Under the pieces are notes generated by a model. That model made no database searches. It was not told the origin of the DNA and was given only the letters and a program-made list of their open reading frames with translations. Shown in pieces: positions 25,940 to 35,200 of a stretch of DNA of 64,000 bases. A program made the translations under genes and the position numbers. Location of the stretch: contig NZ_MDZC01000044.1 of assembly GCF_001816165.1 (NCBI RefSeq), positions 21,435 through 85,434 on the forward strand. Reading direction: 5' to 3'. The stretch comes from Hymenobacter glacialis. Lineage in GTDB: Bacteria > Bacteroidota > Bacteroidia > Cytophagales > Hymenobacteraceae. How positions within the stretch are numbered: the first letter of the stretch is position 1; every line of letters starts with the position of its first letter.

Positions 25940-26306
25940 CTTTGGCCAGCTTCTAATTGCTCACTTTCGCTTTAAGCTGCCTCACCAAACTAATCCTTCG
26001 TCGGCGAAGCTATGGTGGCGTTAGTCGGAGAGGATGAGGTGGTCGAGCTGTGAACGCATTAAAGGCATGGGATGGGACAACCAAATTAGCTGGATGATTT
26101 CCATGAGGGGTTAATGCAATTACCTAAAAGCTGGTTCTTCTGCCCCCCTTGCAGACTGCCGAATGTGGCCAAGGCCTGCAACTATTAGTATGATTATCAC
26201 CCTAAAGTGACCATGTTGACTTATTATTAAAAGTCGAACAATTATATTTAACATTCATACAATCTAAATCGACCTTAAAAACCGTATGCTCAATCAATAA
26301 AAATTA
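25940..26306. other. Intergenic region, AT-rich at its right end
   Basis: About 370 bp. The left half is GC-average with a 27-codon minus-strand ORF (26108-26022 region) that I cannot assign; the right part (26190-26306) is strongly AT-rich and leads into a promoter. No RNA gene or repeat is recognised. Confidence 0.5.
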
Positions 26307-26314
26307 TACCTTTG
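26307..26314 (+). promoter_or_regulatory. -7 promoter element of the alpha/beta hydrolase gene
   Basis: TACCTTTG is a perfect match to TAnnTTTG in an AT-rich stretch, 17 nt before the ATG. A -33 TTG is not evident. Confidence 0.6.
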
Positions 26315-26331
26315 CAAAGAATCGCCCCGTT

Positions 26332-27162
26332 ATGAGTACCACCACTCCATCTGCATTAAAACGTAGCAACGTTGTTATTTCGGGAACATCGGGTTTGAAC
26401 ACGCAAACCATGGTTTTTCTGGACTGCCTAGGCGGCGAGCAAAGCATGTGGCGGCTGCTGGTCCCCGCCTTTGAGGAACAGTACCGGGTGGTGGTGGTGG
26501 AACTGATTGGGATGGGCAACTCTGACCTGACGGCTTATGGCCGTGCCGCGCACAGCACCCTCGAAGGCCACGCCTCTGACCTGCTGAAGGTGATGAGCGA
26601 GCTGGCCCTGCACGATGCCGTTTTTGTGGGCCACTCGGCGGGTGCCCTGATTGGGGTGCTGGCTGCGGTACGGGAGCCCCAGCGCTTTGCCAAAATGGTA
26701 CTGGTGTCGCCTTCACCCCGCTACATCGACGAGCAGGACTGTGCGGGTAACTTCGAGCACAAGGACATCAACGAACTGCTGGCGGCCATGGACGGCGACT
26801 ACAACGGCTGGTCGCAGGCGTTTGCACCCGTAGTGGCGGGCACAGACGAACACCCCGAGATGGTAATGGAGCTCACCAACAGCTTCGTGCGCACCAACCC
26901 CGAAATAGCCCGGCACTTTGCCCGCGTTTCGTTTTTCTCCGATAGCCGCGCTGCGCTGCCTTTCTTTACCATCCCCACCCTGATTGTGCAGTCGGCCAAC
27001 GACGTGATTGCGCCCCTGGCAGTGGGCCACTACATCAACGAGCAACTGGCCGACAGCCGCATGGTGGTGGTGGAAACCGGGGGACACTGCCCCCACCTGA
27101 GCGCTCCCCAAAAGACGCTCTCCGCTATGGACAAATTCCTGCACCACGAGACAGCACGGTAG
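26332..27162 (+). CDS. RsbQ-like alpha/beta hydrolase
   Basis: A 276-residue cytosolic alpha/beta hydrolase. The triad is Ser102 in VGHSAGALIG, Asp224 in SANDVIAP and His252 in GGHCPHLSAP. The Asp-to-His spacing of 28 residues and the NxxMVFLDCLGG oxyanion segment recall the RsbQ/D14 group, which hydrolyses or senses small hydrophobic ligands. In Bacillus RsbQ acts with the PAS phosphatase RsbP in sigma-B control; no RsbP homologue is adjacent, although a very large PAS kinase lies 5 kb away. Regulation looks separate, with its own AT-rich promoter. The next gene is convergent across an inverted repeat. Confidence 0.85.
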   Translation: MSTTTPSALKRSNVVISGTSGLNTQTMVFLDCLGGEQSMWRLLVPAFEEQYRVVVVELIGMGNSDLTAYGRAAHSTLEGHASDLLKVMSELALHDAVFVGHSAGALIGVLAAVREPQRFAKMVLVSPSPRYIDEQDCAGNFEHKDINELLAAMDGDYNGWSQAFAPVVAGTDEHPEMVMELTNSFVRTNPEIARHFARVSFFSDSRAALPFFTIPTLIVQSANDVIAPLAVGHYINEQLADSRMVVVETGGHCPHLSAPQKTLSAMDKFLHHETAR

Positions 27163-27180
27163 TCACCGTCTAAAAAGCCC

Positions 27181-27260
27181 GTCATGCCGAGCGAGCCGAG
27201 GCATCTCGCGTGCTTCGTTGAACGGTGCGAGCGAGATGCCTCGGCTGCGCTCGGCATGAT
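27181..27260. repeat. Long intergenic inverted repeat, GTCATGCCGAGC variant
   Basis: The arms GTCATGCCGAGCGAGCCGAG... (27181-27209) and ...GCGCTCGGCATGAT (27231-27260) pair over about 29 bp. It shares ends with the GTCATnCTGAGC family but reads CCGAGC. It lies between convergent genes. Confidence 0.85.
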
Positions 27261-27298
27261 GCTTCATGCTGCCCCTTTTTCTTTGTATTCTCTCCAAA

Positions 27299-30193
27299 TC
27301 AGAGTCGAATATCAAAGGCCAGCGGTTCGAACACTACCTGGCGGAGCCGGGTGTTGTAGACCACCCGCGCGCCGGCTTCGAAAGGCGTACGCAGACGCAG
27401 GACGTTGAATTGCACCAGCAAGTCTAGGCCCACGTTCTGGTAGTTGCGCACGGCGCCGCCTCTGCCATCCACGGCGAGGTTGGTGCCACGGGCCACGTCG
27501 GCGAACGCGGTGGCGCGCAGGCGCTGCACGTACAGCCAGCGGCCCAGTTCCCAATGCGTGAACGCCAGCGGCAGGCTGTAGTCCAGGCTGGCTGCCTGAA
27601 GTCGGTCGAAGCTCACGTAGCTCTGGCCCCGCGGGAACGACACAGCTGGTGCAAACTGATATTCGGCCTGGTGCTGACGCTGGTAGCTGCCGCGCAGCCG
27701 CAGGGCGTGGTGGCGGCCCAGGCCAGGTAAGAACACGCTGCCCTGCGCGCCCCACTGCGTGGCGTCGAGTCCCTGCCCGAAGGGGGTGGTGCGCCACGTT
27801 CCCAGGAAGGAGCCACCCCACCGCGGGGCCACGTCCCGCGCGCTGCGCCGAAGCTGCGAGGCGTAGCCAACAATGCTTTGAATGGCATTCAAGGGGGTAT
27901 TAGGGCCCGTTTCGGTGCGGCGGCGCACCGGCAAATCGTAGTCGTACACCTGCTCGTGCAGGAAAGAGGTGCCCACCGAAAGGCCCTGGAAAAATTTGGA
28001 ATGCGTGAGGTTCAGGGGTAAGCGTACACCGGCTTTCAGGCGCGTGTAGCGCCACTGGTCGCGGTACACCACGTTTTGGAAAAGTATGGCAGCATCGCGC
28101 CCGCCGTAAGTCACGTCCACGTCCAGCACCGGGTACCAGGCCTGGTAGCTGAGCGCGCCAATCACGCTGGCGGTGCGTTCCACCTGGTCGTAGCCGATGC
28201 CGGCAAAAACTTGGGTGGTATTGAGCAAGTCCTGCGACCGCAGCCCCAGGCTCACGGTATTGCCCTGCGGGCTTTGCACCAGCCCGTAGCTAAACACGTT
28301 GAACGCGTGCCGCAACGGCGAATACTGCCGCACGCCGTAGCGAAGCCCCGCCGAGTCTTGAGCTGCAGGCGGGCGCGACAGCAATTGGCCGGCGGGCTCC
28401 TGGGCCGTGAGCGCGGCGGCGTAGGGCCCCGGAATATCGGCCGTGGCAGTTGGGACCGGTACCCAGGCCGTGGAATCCAGGGGCATTTCAACCACCCGCG
28501 CCCCGGTGGCGCGGGCGTCGTGGAAGGCCAGCGAGCGGCCGTCGGGCGACACGGCGGCGTGGTAGGCCCCCAGGGGCCGCGAGGTCACGCGGTAAGTCTG
28601 GCCGGTGCGGGCGCTCACAGCGTAGAGATTATCCACGCCCGACTGGGAGGAGTTGTAGAGCACAAAGCCGCGCCAGGGCAGTGGGTTGGCCAGGTTCACA
28701 TTGGCCACGGGCAGCAGCGCGCGGGATGTGGCCGTGCCAGGGCCCGGCCCGGCAGGGTCGATGACGACAATGGTTTTGCCGGCGGCACTCAGCGTCACGG
28801 CCACCACGCGGCGGCCATCGGGGTGCCAGCGGGGCTGCTGGTAGAAGTCGTTTGGCGGGTTGGGCAGGGTTTGGATTTCGGCGCCGGTGCGGGCGTCGAG
28901 CAGCACCAGCGCGTGACGGTAGCTGGCATCGGTGCGCACGGCTACCAGGCGCTGGCCATCGGGCGAGAGGGCGGCGGCGCTGTACCGGCCGCCCCTGCCC
29001 AAGCGGGCCAGCCGGCCGGTGGCCAGGTCCAGCACTTTCAGCTCCGAGGCAACTTGCTGGCCCCAGCGGGCATCCTGCTGGAACTCCGGCCACACGGCTT
29101 TGCCACTGTTCACAGACAGCATTTCCGGCATGTTGAGCTGCCCGGGCACAAACACCGTGCGCTCGGCGCCGCGACGGCTCAGGAGCACGAACTGCGGAAT
29201 GTGGCCCAGCCCGCTCTTCAGGGCCAGCACCGTGCTGTCGGAGACGTACTGCGGGTATTCGTAGCGGGTGAGAACCGCTTCGGTGGCTGCCACGGCCAGC
29301 TCCCGGACAGGCGTGGTGGCGGGCAGGGCAGCCTGCTGTGCCCGCCAGTTGGAATCCACCTCCGTCATAGTGCGCTGGTAGAGCTGCTCCACCGTGAGGC
29401 CCGTGGTGCGCCGGATGCCGTTGGAGAACGAGAACGGATAGAACGGAAAGCGGTAGTATTTATCCAGGGATTTGGCCCACACATCGGGGCCGTAGTGCGT
29501 TTTCAGGTACGACGTCATGAAGTAGCCCAGCACGTACCAGTTCGGCACCTGGTCGCGCAGGGAACCGTTCACGGCTTTCTGGTAGCTGTAGCGGCGGCCG
29601 GCCAGCAGGTTGCCCCGCAGCCCCACGTTGAAGCTGGGAATGCGCCCGCGCCCGCTGCGCGTGAGGGCCGTTTCGGCACCCACGGCGTCGCCTTCAAAGA
29701 ACCACTGCGGCACGCCTACCGCCGCAATGCCCAAGGCACCATCGCCCAGCAGCGGGTTCAGCAGCCGGCCGATGCCCTGGCGCGCTTTATCAAACTGCCC
29801 CACGTGCCGGAATTCGTGCACGGCCAACTGGTCGAGCCAGTCCACGGTGCCCAGATCGAGGCCCTGCTGGGGCGTGGTAAAAAACTCGGCGTGCCGGGGC
29901 AAAAACGTCACAAAGCCGTTGCTGACCGTGGTTTGATTTTGCAGTACCACCCCAATGCGCTTCGGCACCACGCCCAGCGTGGCCACGCCCGGCCCGTGCA
30001 GCTGCTCGAGCCTCGCCGCCGTGCGCCGCGCGGCCGAGTCGAGGGTGCCGGCGTAAATCACCCGGAAATGCGGCGTGTACACTTCCTGCCAGCGCAAGGC
30101 AGGCCGGTTCTGGGACAGCACGGGCAGGCTTTGGGCTTGAGCCCGGCTGAGGCTGAATAGGCCCAACAGCCCGCATAGCAACAAACAACGCAT
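27299..30193 (-). CDS. Gluzincin-like peptidase, beta-propeller and outer-membrane barrel fusion
   Basis: A 964-residue exported protein. The signal peptide is MRCLLLCGLLGLFSLSRAQA. Residues about 30-320 look like a zinc metallopeptidase: HEFRH at 126-130 with a possible third ligand Glu167 in WFFEGDAVGAET and a long helical region after it. Residues about 330-640 contain TolB/PD40-like propeller repeats (ALSPDGQRLVAV, RWHPDGRRVVAV, AVSPDGRSLAFH). The last 300 residues alternate like an outer-membrane beta-barrel and end with LAFDIRL, a terminal aromatic/hydrophobic pattern. That would anchor a surface or periplasmic protease in the outer membrane. The substrate is unknown. ATG 30193 gives a clean signal peptide; an earlier ATG at 30241 is possible. 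Confidence 0.75.
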   Translation of the reverse strand: MRCLLLCGLLGLFSLSRAQAQSLPVLSQNRPALRWQEVYTPHFRVIYAGTLDSAARRTAARLEQLHGPGVATLGVVPKRIGVVLQNQTTVSNGFVTFLPRHAEFFTTPQQGLDLGTVDWLDQLAVHEFRHVGQFDKARQGIGRLLNPLLGDGALGIAAVGVPQWFFEGDAVGAETALTRSGRGRIPSFNVGLRGNLLAGRRYSYQKAVNGSLRDQVPNWYVLGYFMTSYLKTHYGPDVWAKSLDKYYRFPFYPFSFSNGIRRTTGLTVEQLYQRTMTEVDSNWRAQQAALPATTPVRELAVAATEAVLTRYEYPQYVSDSTVLALKSGLGHIPQFVLLSRRGAERTVFVPGQLNMPEMLSVNSGKAVWPEFQQDARWGQQVASELKVLDLATGRLARLGRGGRYSAAALSPDGQRLVAVRTDASYRHALVLLDARTGAEIQTLPNPPNDFYQQPRWHPDGRRVVAVTLSAAGKTIVVIDPAGPGPGTATSRALLPVANVNLANPLPWRGFVLYNSSQSGVDNLYAVSARTGQTYRVTSRPLGAYHAAVSPDGRSLAFHDARATGARVVEMPLDSTAWVPVPTATADIPGPYAAALTAQEPAGQLLSRPPAAQDSAGLRYGVRQYSPLRHAFNVFSYGLVQSPQGNTVSLGLRSQDLLNTTQVFAGIGYDQVERTASVIGALSYQAWYPVLDVDVTYGGRDAAILFQNVVYRDQWRYTRLKAGVRLPLNLTHSKFFQGLSVGTSFLHEQVYDYDLPVRRRTETGPNTPLNAIQSIVGYASQLRRSARDVAPRWGGSFLGTWRTTPFGQGLDATQWGAQGSVFLPGLGRHHALRLRGSYQRQHQAEYQFAPAVSFPRGQSYVSFDRLQAASLDYSLPLAFTHWELGRWLYVQRLRATAFADVARGTNLAVDGRGGAVRNYQNVGLDLLVQFNVLRLRTPFEAGARVVYNTRLRQVVFEPLAFDIRL

Positions 30194-30274
30194 GTATTTC
30201 TTGGAGAAGGCGAAGGGAAAACTGCCCTTAAAGAACGGCATGCGGAGCTTGCCGAACCGTGGATTGATGAGCAC

Positions 30275-30457
30275 TGCACCACGGCATCAATAGCAGCCCC
30301 TCCATCACACCAGGTTCTACCACGTTTTTATGGCTGTTCCGCAACCACCGACGGCAACAAAACATGGTGTGAGCAAGAAAAAATAAATCATGTACAAACA
30401 TTTAATGTTGGTACATGTATTATATTTGCATTCTAAATTCACTTCAACCTCATCCTC
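30275..30457. promoter_or_regulatory. AT-rich promoter region of the YceI gene
   Basis: TATATTTG at 30421-30428 is a perfect TAnnTTTG match, 29 nt before the ATG at 30458. ACATTTAATGTTGGTACATGT just upstream has partial dyad symmetry. A -33 element at the right distance is not clear. Confidence 0.5.
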
Positions 30458-31009
30458 ATGTCAGAAACCGCCACCGCCGCCGCTACTAAATGGGTTCTCG
30501 ACCCTACCCACTCCGAAGTGCTGTTCAAAATCAAGCACTTGGTTATCTCCACCGTTACTGGTTCGTTCAAGTCCTTTCAGGGCACGATGCAGAGCGCCGG
30601 AGACGAAGCCTTTGAAAATGCGCAGCTCGAGTTTTCGCTCGACGTGGACAGCATCGACACCAACCAGGAGCAGCGCGACGGCCACCTGAAGAGCGACGAG
30701 TTTTTTGACGTTGCCCAGTACCCGACCATCATGTTTGAGTCGACGGCTTTCGTTAAAAAGGGCGATTCCTTCCAGGTAACCGGCAACCTCACCATGAAAG
30801 ACGTGACCAAGCCCGTGACCCTGGAGGCCGAATACGGCGGCTCGGCCGTCGATTTTTACGGCAACCACAAGGCGGGTTTTGAAGTGACTGGCAAAATCAA
30901 CCGCAAGGAATTCGGCCTCACCTGGGGCGCCGTCACCGAAGCCGGCTCCATTGTGTTGGGCGACGACGTGAAGCTGATTGCCAACGTACAGTTTACCAAG
31001 CAGGCCTAA
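30458..31009 (+). CDS. YceI family lipid-binding-like protein
   Basis: A 183-residue lipocalin-like beta-barrel covering the entire YceI domain: WVLDPTHSEVLFKIKHLVIS at the start, HLKSDEFFDVAQYPTIMFES in the middle and INRKEFGLTW near the end. Family members bind isoprenoid or other lipid tails in a hydrophobic pocket. Unlike the E. coli protein there is no signal peptide, so it should be cytosolic. It is a single gene with its own AT-rich promoter and a strong terminator. Confidence 0.95.
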   Translation: MSETATAAATKWVLDPTHSEVLFKIKHLVISTVTGSFKSFQGTMQSAGDEAFENAQLEFSLDVDSIDTNQEQRDGHLKSDEFFDVAQYPTIMFESTAFVKKGDSFQVTGNLTMKDVTKPVTLEAEYGGSAVDFYGNHKAGFEVTGKINRKEFGLTWGAVTEAGSIVLGDDVKLIANVQFTKQA

Positions 31010-31030
31010 ACGTCCCTATTTGACACACGA

Positions 31031-31066
31031 AAGGCGGCGGCTCCAGTGGAGCCGCCGCCTTTTTTC
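31031..31066 (+). terminator. Terminator of the YceI gene
   Basis: Perfect 14-bp stem AAGGCGGCGGCTCC (31031-31044) / GGAGCCGCCGCCTT (31048-31061) with a 3-nt loop and a T-run (31060-31065). Confidence 0.92.
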
Positions 31067-31083
31067 TGCTGTTTGACCCGCGT

Positions 31084-31104
31084 GGTTAGACGCGTGCGCG
31101 TCTA
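31084..31104. repeat. TAGACGCG palindrome
   Basis: TAGACGCG-TG-CGCGTCTA, extended to GTAGACGCG on one side. It lies between the YceI terminator and the minus-strand gene. Layout resembles the GAACGCGCC palindromes but the sequence differs. Confidence 0.5.
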
Positions 31105-31150
31105 CATCTTCATTCAACCAGCTTGAGCATAACAATTTACTATCCAGCCA

Positions 31151-31549
31151 CTACACTTGACTAAGCCAAGCCTTTGCGGTTTTAATGTCGTCGAAGGTGG
31201 CTACCACGGGGGTGGCAGACGTGAACTGCAGGGTGAGGTCCGTAGAGAGCCGACTGTAGACATTGGGCGAGTACACCCAGGCAAAGTATTCGAGCCCAAG
31301 AGCTATCATGGCCGGAAACCATTCGGTACCACCCCACTCAGCGGCTTCGCTCCACATGCTGGTTACCAGCGTGTTGTCATTCAACACCTTGTGGCAGTGG
31401 TGTATCGGCAGCAACCGCATCAGCTCTATGGCGCCTTGCTGCACGCTCTTCATGTCCTGATTTCCGCGCCATTCGGCGTATAACCACTCGTTTTGATGGT
31501 CGTAAGCAATAGTGACGTAGGAAGTTTCAAATAGCGTTTGTAGTAACAT
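31151..31549 (-). CDS. Hypothetical protein, STAS/SpoIIAA-like size
   Basis: A 132-residue cytosolic protein (MLLQTLFETSYVTIAYDHQN...). The alternating beta-strand/helix pattern with YVTIAYDHQNEWLYAEWRG at the start and a DDIKTAKAWLSQV helix at the end resembles STAS or SpoIIAA-like proteins seen in Hymenobacter, but no Ser/Thr phospho-site is convincing. The function is unknown. ATG 31549 is chosen; the frame continues to 31630 as a hydrophobic stretch that would be an implausible leader. A hydrophobic N-terminal extension cannot be ruled out. Confidence 0.6.
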   Translation of the reverse strand: MLLQTLFETSYVTIAYDHQNEWLYAEWRGNQDMKSVQQGAIELMRLLPIHHCHKVLNDNTLVTSMWSEAAEWGGTEWFPAMIALGLEYFAWVYSPNVYSRLSTDLTLQFTSATPVVATFDDIKTAKAWLSQV

Positions 31550-31912
31550 AGCATCATATAAGGCAGTGCGGAACGTTACGATTAATACGTAGACAAGGAT
31601 ACAATGAAGGCCCAGGCGCAAGCCAGACATGTCCTAACCGATGTTTAATCAAGGTTTACACCTAGGAATAAATACGGATTCAATCAGTGCGGATTCAGCG
31701 CATAGCGCTTATAGCGGTACCAGCTGGCCGGGCAGATAAGCTGAGCTTCGCCCGCACGCTGCTGCTTGTGATTGTGCGCGAAATGCAGGCTAGCGCCGCG
31801 GAATATGGTGCGGCATTGGCCGGCTGCCGGCGCACCGACGCACAGGTGTCGCCGGTAGCGTTCTGTTTTCAGAATGCATTGTTTACGGTGCTATTTCCGC
31901 CTTGCATCTTTC

Positions 31913-32005
31913 ATGAAAACCCGATTGAAATTCTTTGCTGGCCTTGGCCTGTTGGCCTTCGTGTTTGCCGGCAGCGGCTTTCGACGGAGGCAGCACCTAT
32001 TATAA
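31913..32005 (+). pseudogene. Short signal-peptide ORF, possibly a gene remnant
   Basis: A 30-codon ORF begins MKTRLKFFAGLGLLAFVFAG, a convincing lipobox-free signal peptide, then stops at TAA 32003. Just beyond, another frame is open through IYHKGHRLHPKNPYINNLL-like sequence to about 32180. The order suggests a small secreted protein gene broken by a frameshift, but no homologue is known to me. The 31550-31912 part before it holds nothing I recognise. Confidence 0.3.
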
Positions 32006-32229
32006 ATTTTTGGTCGTTAGAAATTTACCACAAGGGCCACCGCCTGCATCCCAAAAACCCCTACATCAATAACTTGCTGAACATAAAAGCCGAGCATGTG
32101 CAGACGGCATTTGCCAGCGAGCTGAAGAGCCCACGCCAACGTTTTTTTGCTCGGCTCCGTGCGGCGCAGGCGAGTACAAGTACTAGAGTATCTTTGGAAA
32201 CGCTGGCCGCCTGCGGCCGCTCCTCTTGC

Positions 32230-32237
32230 TGTCTTTG
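32230..32237 (+). promoter_or_regulatory. -7-like element of the multi-PAS kinase gene
   Basis: TGTCTTTG (TAnnTTTG with one mismatch) ends 5 nt before the ATG at 32243. Confidence 0.4.
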
Positions 32238-32242
32238 CCCGT

Positions 32243-35200
32243 ATGCTGGTTTCTACCCTGCTCACCCCCGATTTTGAACTGCTCTTTGCGGCCTTGCCCG
32301 CGCCTTTTGCGGCCCTGGCATCCGATGGCACCATACTGGCGCTAAACACCGCAATGGCCGCCCTTTTGCCCCCGGCCACCGCGGCCAGCCTGCGGGGCCA
32401 GCCCGCAGACGCGCTTCGTGCCGCGCTGGTGGCCTCGGGCGGGGTGCTGCCCGCCGCCACGCCGTGGGCCACGGGCCTGCAGGCGGCCCAAACCGGCGTG
32501 CTGCGGGTGCTGCCCCCCGACTGGGCCCTGGCGCCGGCTGCCGGAGCCGCCACCTTCTGGGAAGCCACCATGCAGCCCGTGAGAGCGCCTGCCCCGGCGG
32601 GCCACGCCACGGGAGAGCTGCGCTACCTCCTGCTGCGCCTGCTGAACGTGGACGAGCAGCACCGCAACCAGGCCCTGCTGCTGGCCCAGCAGCAGCGCAC
32701 CCAGCGCATTCTGGACAACCTGCCCCTGACCATTAGCACCATGGAAGGGCCCGATTTGCGGTTTACGTTCCTGTCGGCGCGGGCCCGGGCATCAATGGGA
32801 CCCCGGGTGGCGCTGGGCCGCAGTGTGGCCGAGACCCTGCCGGAAATAGCCGCCCAGGGCTACCTGCAGACGTTGGAAAACGTGCGCGACAGCGGCCAGC
32901 CCGTTTTTGGGCACGAAGAACGGTCCGAAGTGCAGGACCCCGCCACCGGCGAGCTGCGTGAGCAATACAACAGCTTCGGCTACCTGCCCCTGCCCGGCGA
33001 GGAAGGCACCGGCGTGCTTGCCTACGGACTCGACGTGACCGAGCAGGTGCAGGCCCGCCTGCGCAACGAGGCCCTGCAGACCGAAGCCCGCGCCGCCGAC
33101 CAGCGCCTGCGTCACGTCACGGAAAGCCTGCCGTCCATCACCTTCATCGTCGACCAGGAAGGCGAGCTGGTTTACGTCAGCCCGCACTGGTACACGTACA
33201 CCGGCTCCCAGCCGGCCGACTTACGGAAGGAATGGCCCGAACGCCTGCATCCCGACGACCGTGCCCGGGTGTGGGAGCTCTACCAGGCAGCCCTGCGCCA
33301 GGGCACCTCCTGGCGCTACGAGGTGCGCCTGCGCAGCCACGACGGCGCGTACCGCTGGTTTATGAGCCAGGGCGTGCCCGAACCCCTGGAAGAAGCCCAG
33401 GCGGCGGGCCGCTCCCGGCAGTGGTTTGGCTCCAACCTCGACGTGCACGAGCTGCGCGAAACCCAGCGCCTGCTGGAGGTCAAGGACCAGCAGCTCAGCC
33501 AGATTCTCAGCCATAGCCCGGCCCTGATTGCCACCGTAGCCGGCCCCGACCACCGCTTTACCTTTGTGAATGCGGCCTACAGCGAGCTGATGAGCAACCG
33601 GGCGCGGGTGGGCCAGCCAGCCGCCCAGTGCCTGCCCGAAGTAGCCGAGCAGGGTTTTGTGAAGTTGCTCGAAACCGTGTATCAGTCGGGCAAGCCGTTT
33701 GTGGGCCGGGCCACGCCCATTGATGTGCAGGACGGCCCCGGCGACCGCCGCCGCCGCCTCTACCTCGACTTTTCGTATGTGCCGATGCACGACGACCAGG
33801 GCCAGATTGTGAGCATTCTGGCGTTTGGGGTAGACGTGACCCAGCAAGTGCTGGCCCGCCAGCAAACCGAGGTGCTGCAGGGCCAGGTGCGCGCCGCCGA
33901 CACCCGCCTGCGCCGCCAGGCCGAAGTGCTGCCCATCATCACCTTCACCACCGACGCCACGGGCCGCACCACCTACATGAGCCCGCAGTGGTACGCCTTT
34001 ACAGGGCAGCAGCCCGGCGGCCCCTGGGAGGAAGTGGATGCCGAGTGGGCCGACCGCCTGCACCCCGACGACCGCGAGAACGCGCAAGTCCAGATTAAGG
34101 ACAGCATCGATTTTGCTCGTTTGGGACGCGTGGAAGTGCGGCTGCGCGGCGCCAACGGCCAGTACCGCTGGTTCCTCACCGAGGCCGTGCCGGAGCTGAA
34201 CGCCGGTGGCCAGCTGCGCCAGCGCTACGGCTTCATGCTGGACGTGCACGAGCTGCGCACCGCCCAGCGCCGCCTCGAAGACAAGGACCGCCAGCTGAGC
34301 CAGATTCTGGAGCAGGCACCCGCCTACATTGCCACCCTGGAGGGCCCGGAGCACCGCTACACGTTCTTCAACCCCGGCTACGCCAGGCTCCTGAACTACC
34401 GCCCCCGCCTGGGCGAGACCGTGGCGCAGGCGCTGCCCGAAATAGCGGAGCAGGGCTTAATAAAGCGCCTCGACCGCGTGTACCGGACTGGCGAAACCTA
34501 CGTGGGCCAGGAGCTACCCATTCGCCTGCAAAACACGGCCCGGGAGTTGGGCCCTGAACGGTACTACGACGTAACGTACACCGCCCTGCGCGATAGCCAG
34601 AACCAGGTAGCCAGCGTGCTCAGCTTTGTGCTGGATGTGACGGACCGGGTGCACAACCGCCAGCAGGCCGAGGAGCTGGCCGCCGAGATGCGCCGCCGCG
34701 ACGAGCAGGTGCGCGCCATTACGGCGGCCATGCCGGTGTTCATCTTCAACTTCAGCCCCGACGGCCACATCACCTACACCAATCCGTACTTCTACGAGTA
34801 CACGGGGCTGAACCCGGCTGGCCCGCTGGAGGAGGCGTGGGACGTGCTCACGCCCGAAGACCGGACGCGGGTGAGCGAGGTGGCCATGGCCGCCATGGCG
34901 GCCGGCGAACCCTGGCAAGCCACCTTCCGGTGCCGGCGCCACGACGGCGAGCTGCGCTGGTTCCAGTCCAAATCGCAGCCGTACTACGATGCCGATGGAA
35001 AGCTGGCCGGCTTCAGCGCGGCCACCATCAACATCCACGAACTGCTTGAACGCACCGAGGAGCTGGCCCGCAGCCGGGCCGACTTTGCCGCCCTGGCCGA
35101 TAACATTGCCCAGCTGGCCTGGATGGCCGATGCCACGGGGTATATTTTCTGGTACAACCAGCAGTGGTACGACTACACGGGCACAACGCTGGAGCAGGTG

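Noticed and set aside
25940..26200. Short minus-strand ORF near 26022-26108 as a gene
   Set aside because: Only 27 codons, no ribosome-binding site or recognisable sequence; kept as intergenic.
28076..30160. 694-codon plus-strand open frame
   Set aside because: Antisense shadow of the protease-propeller-barrel gene; no domain or signal peptide.
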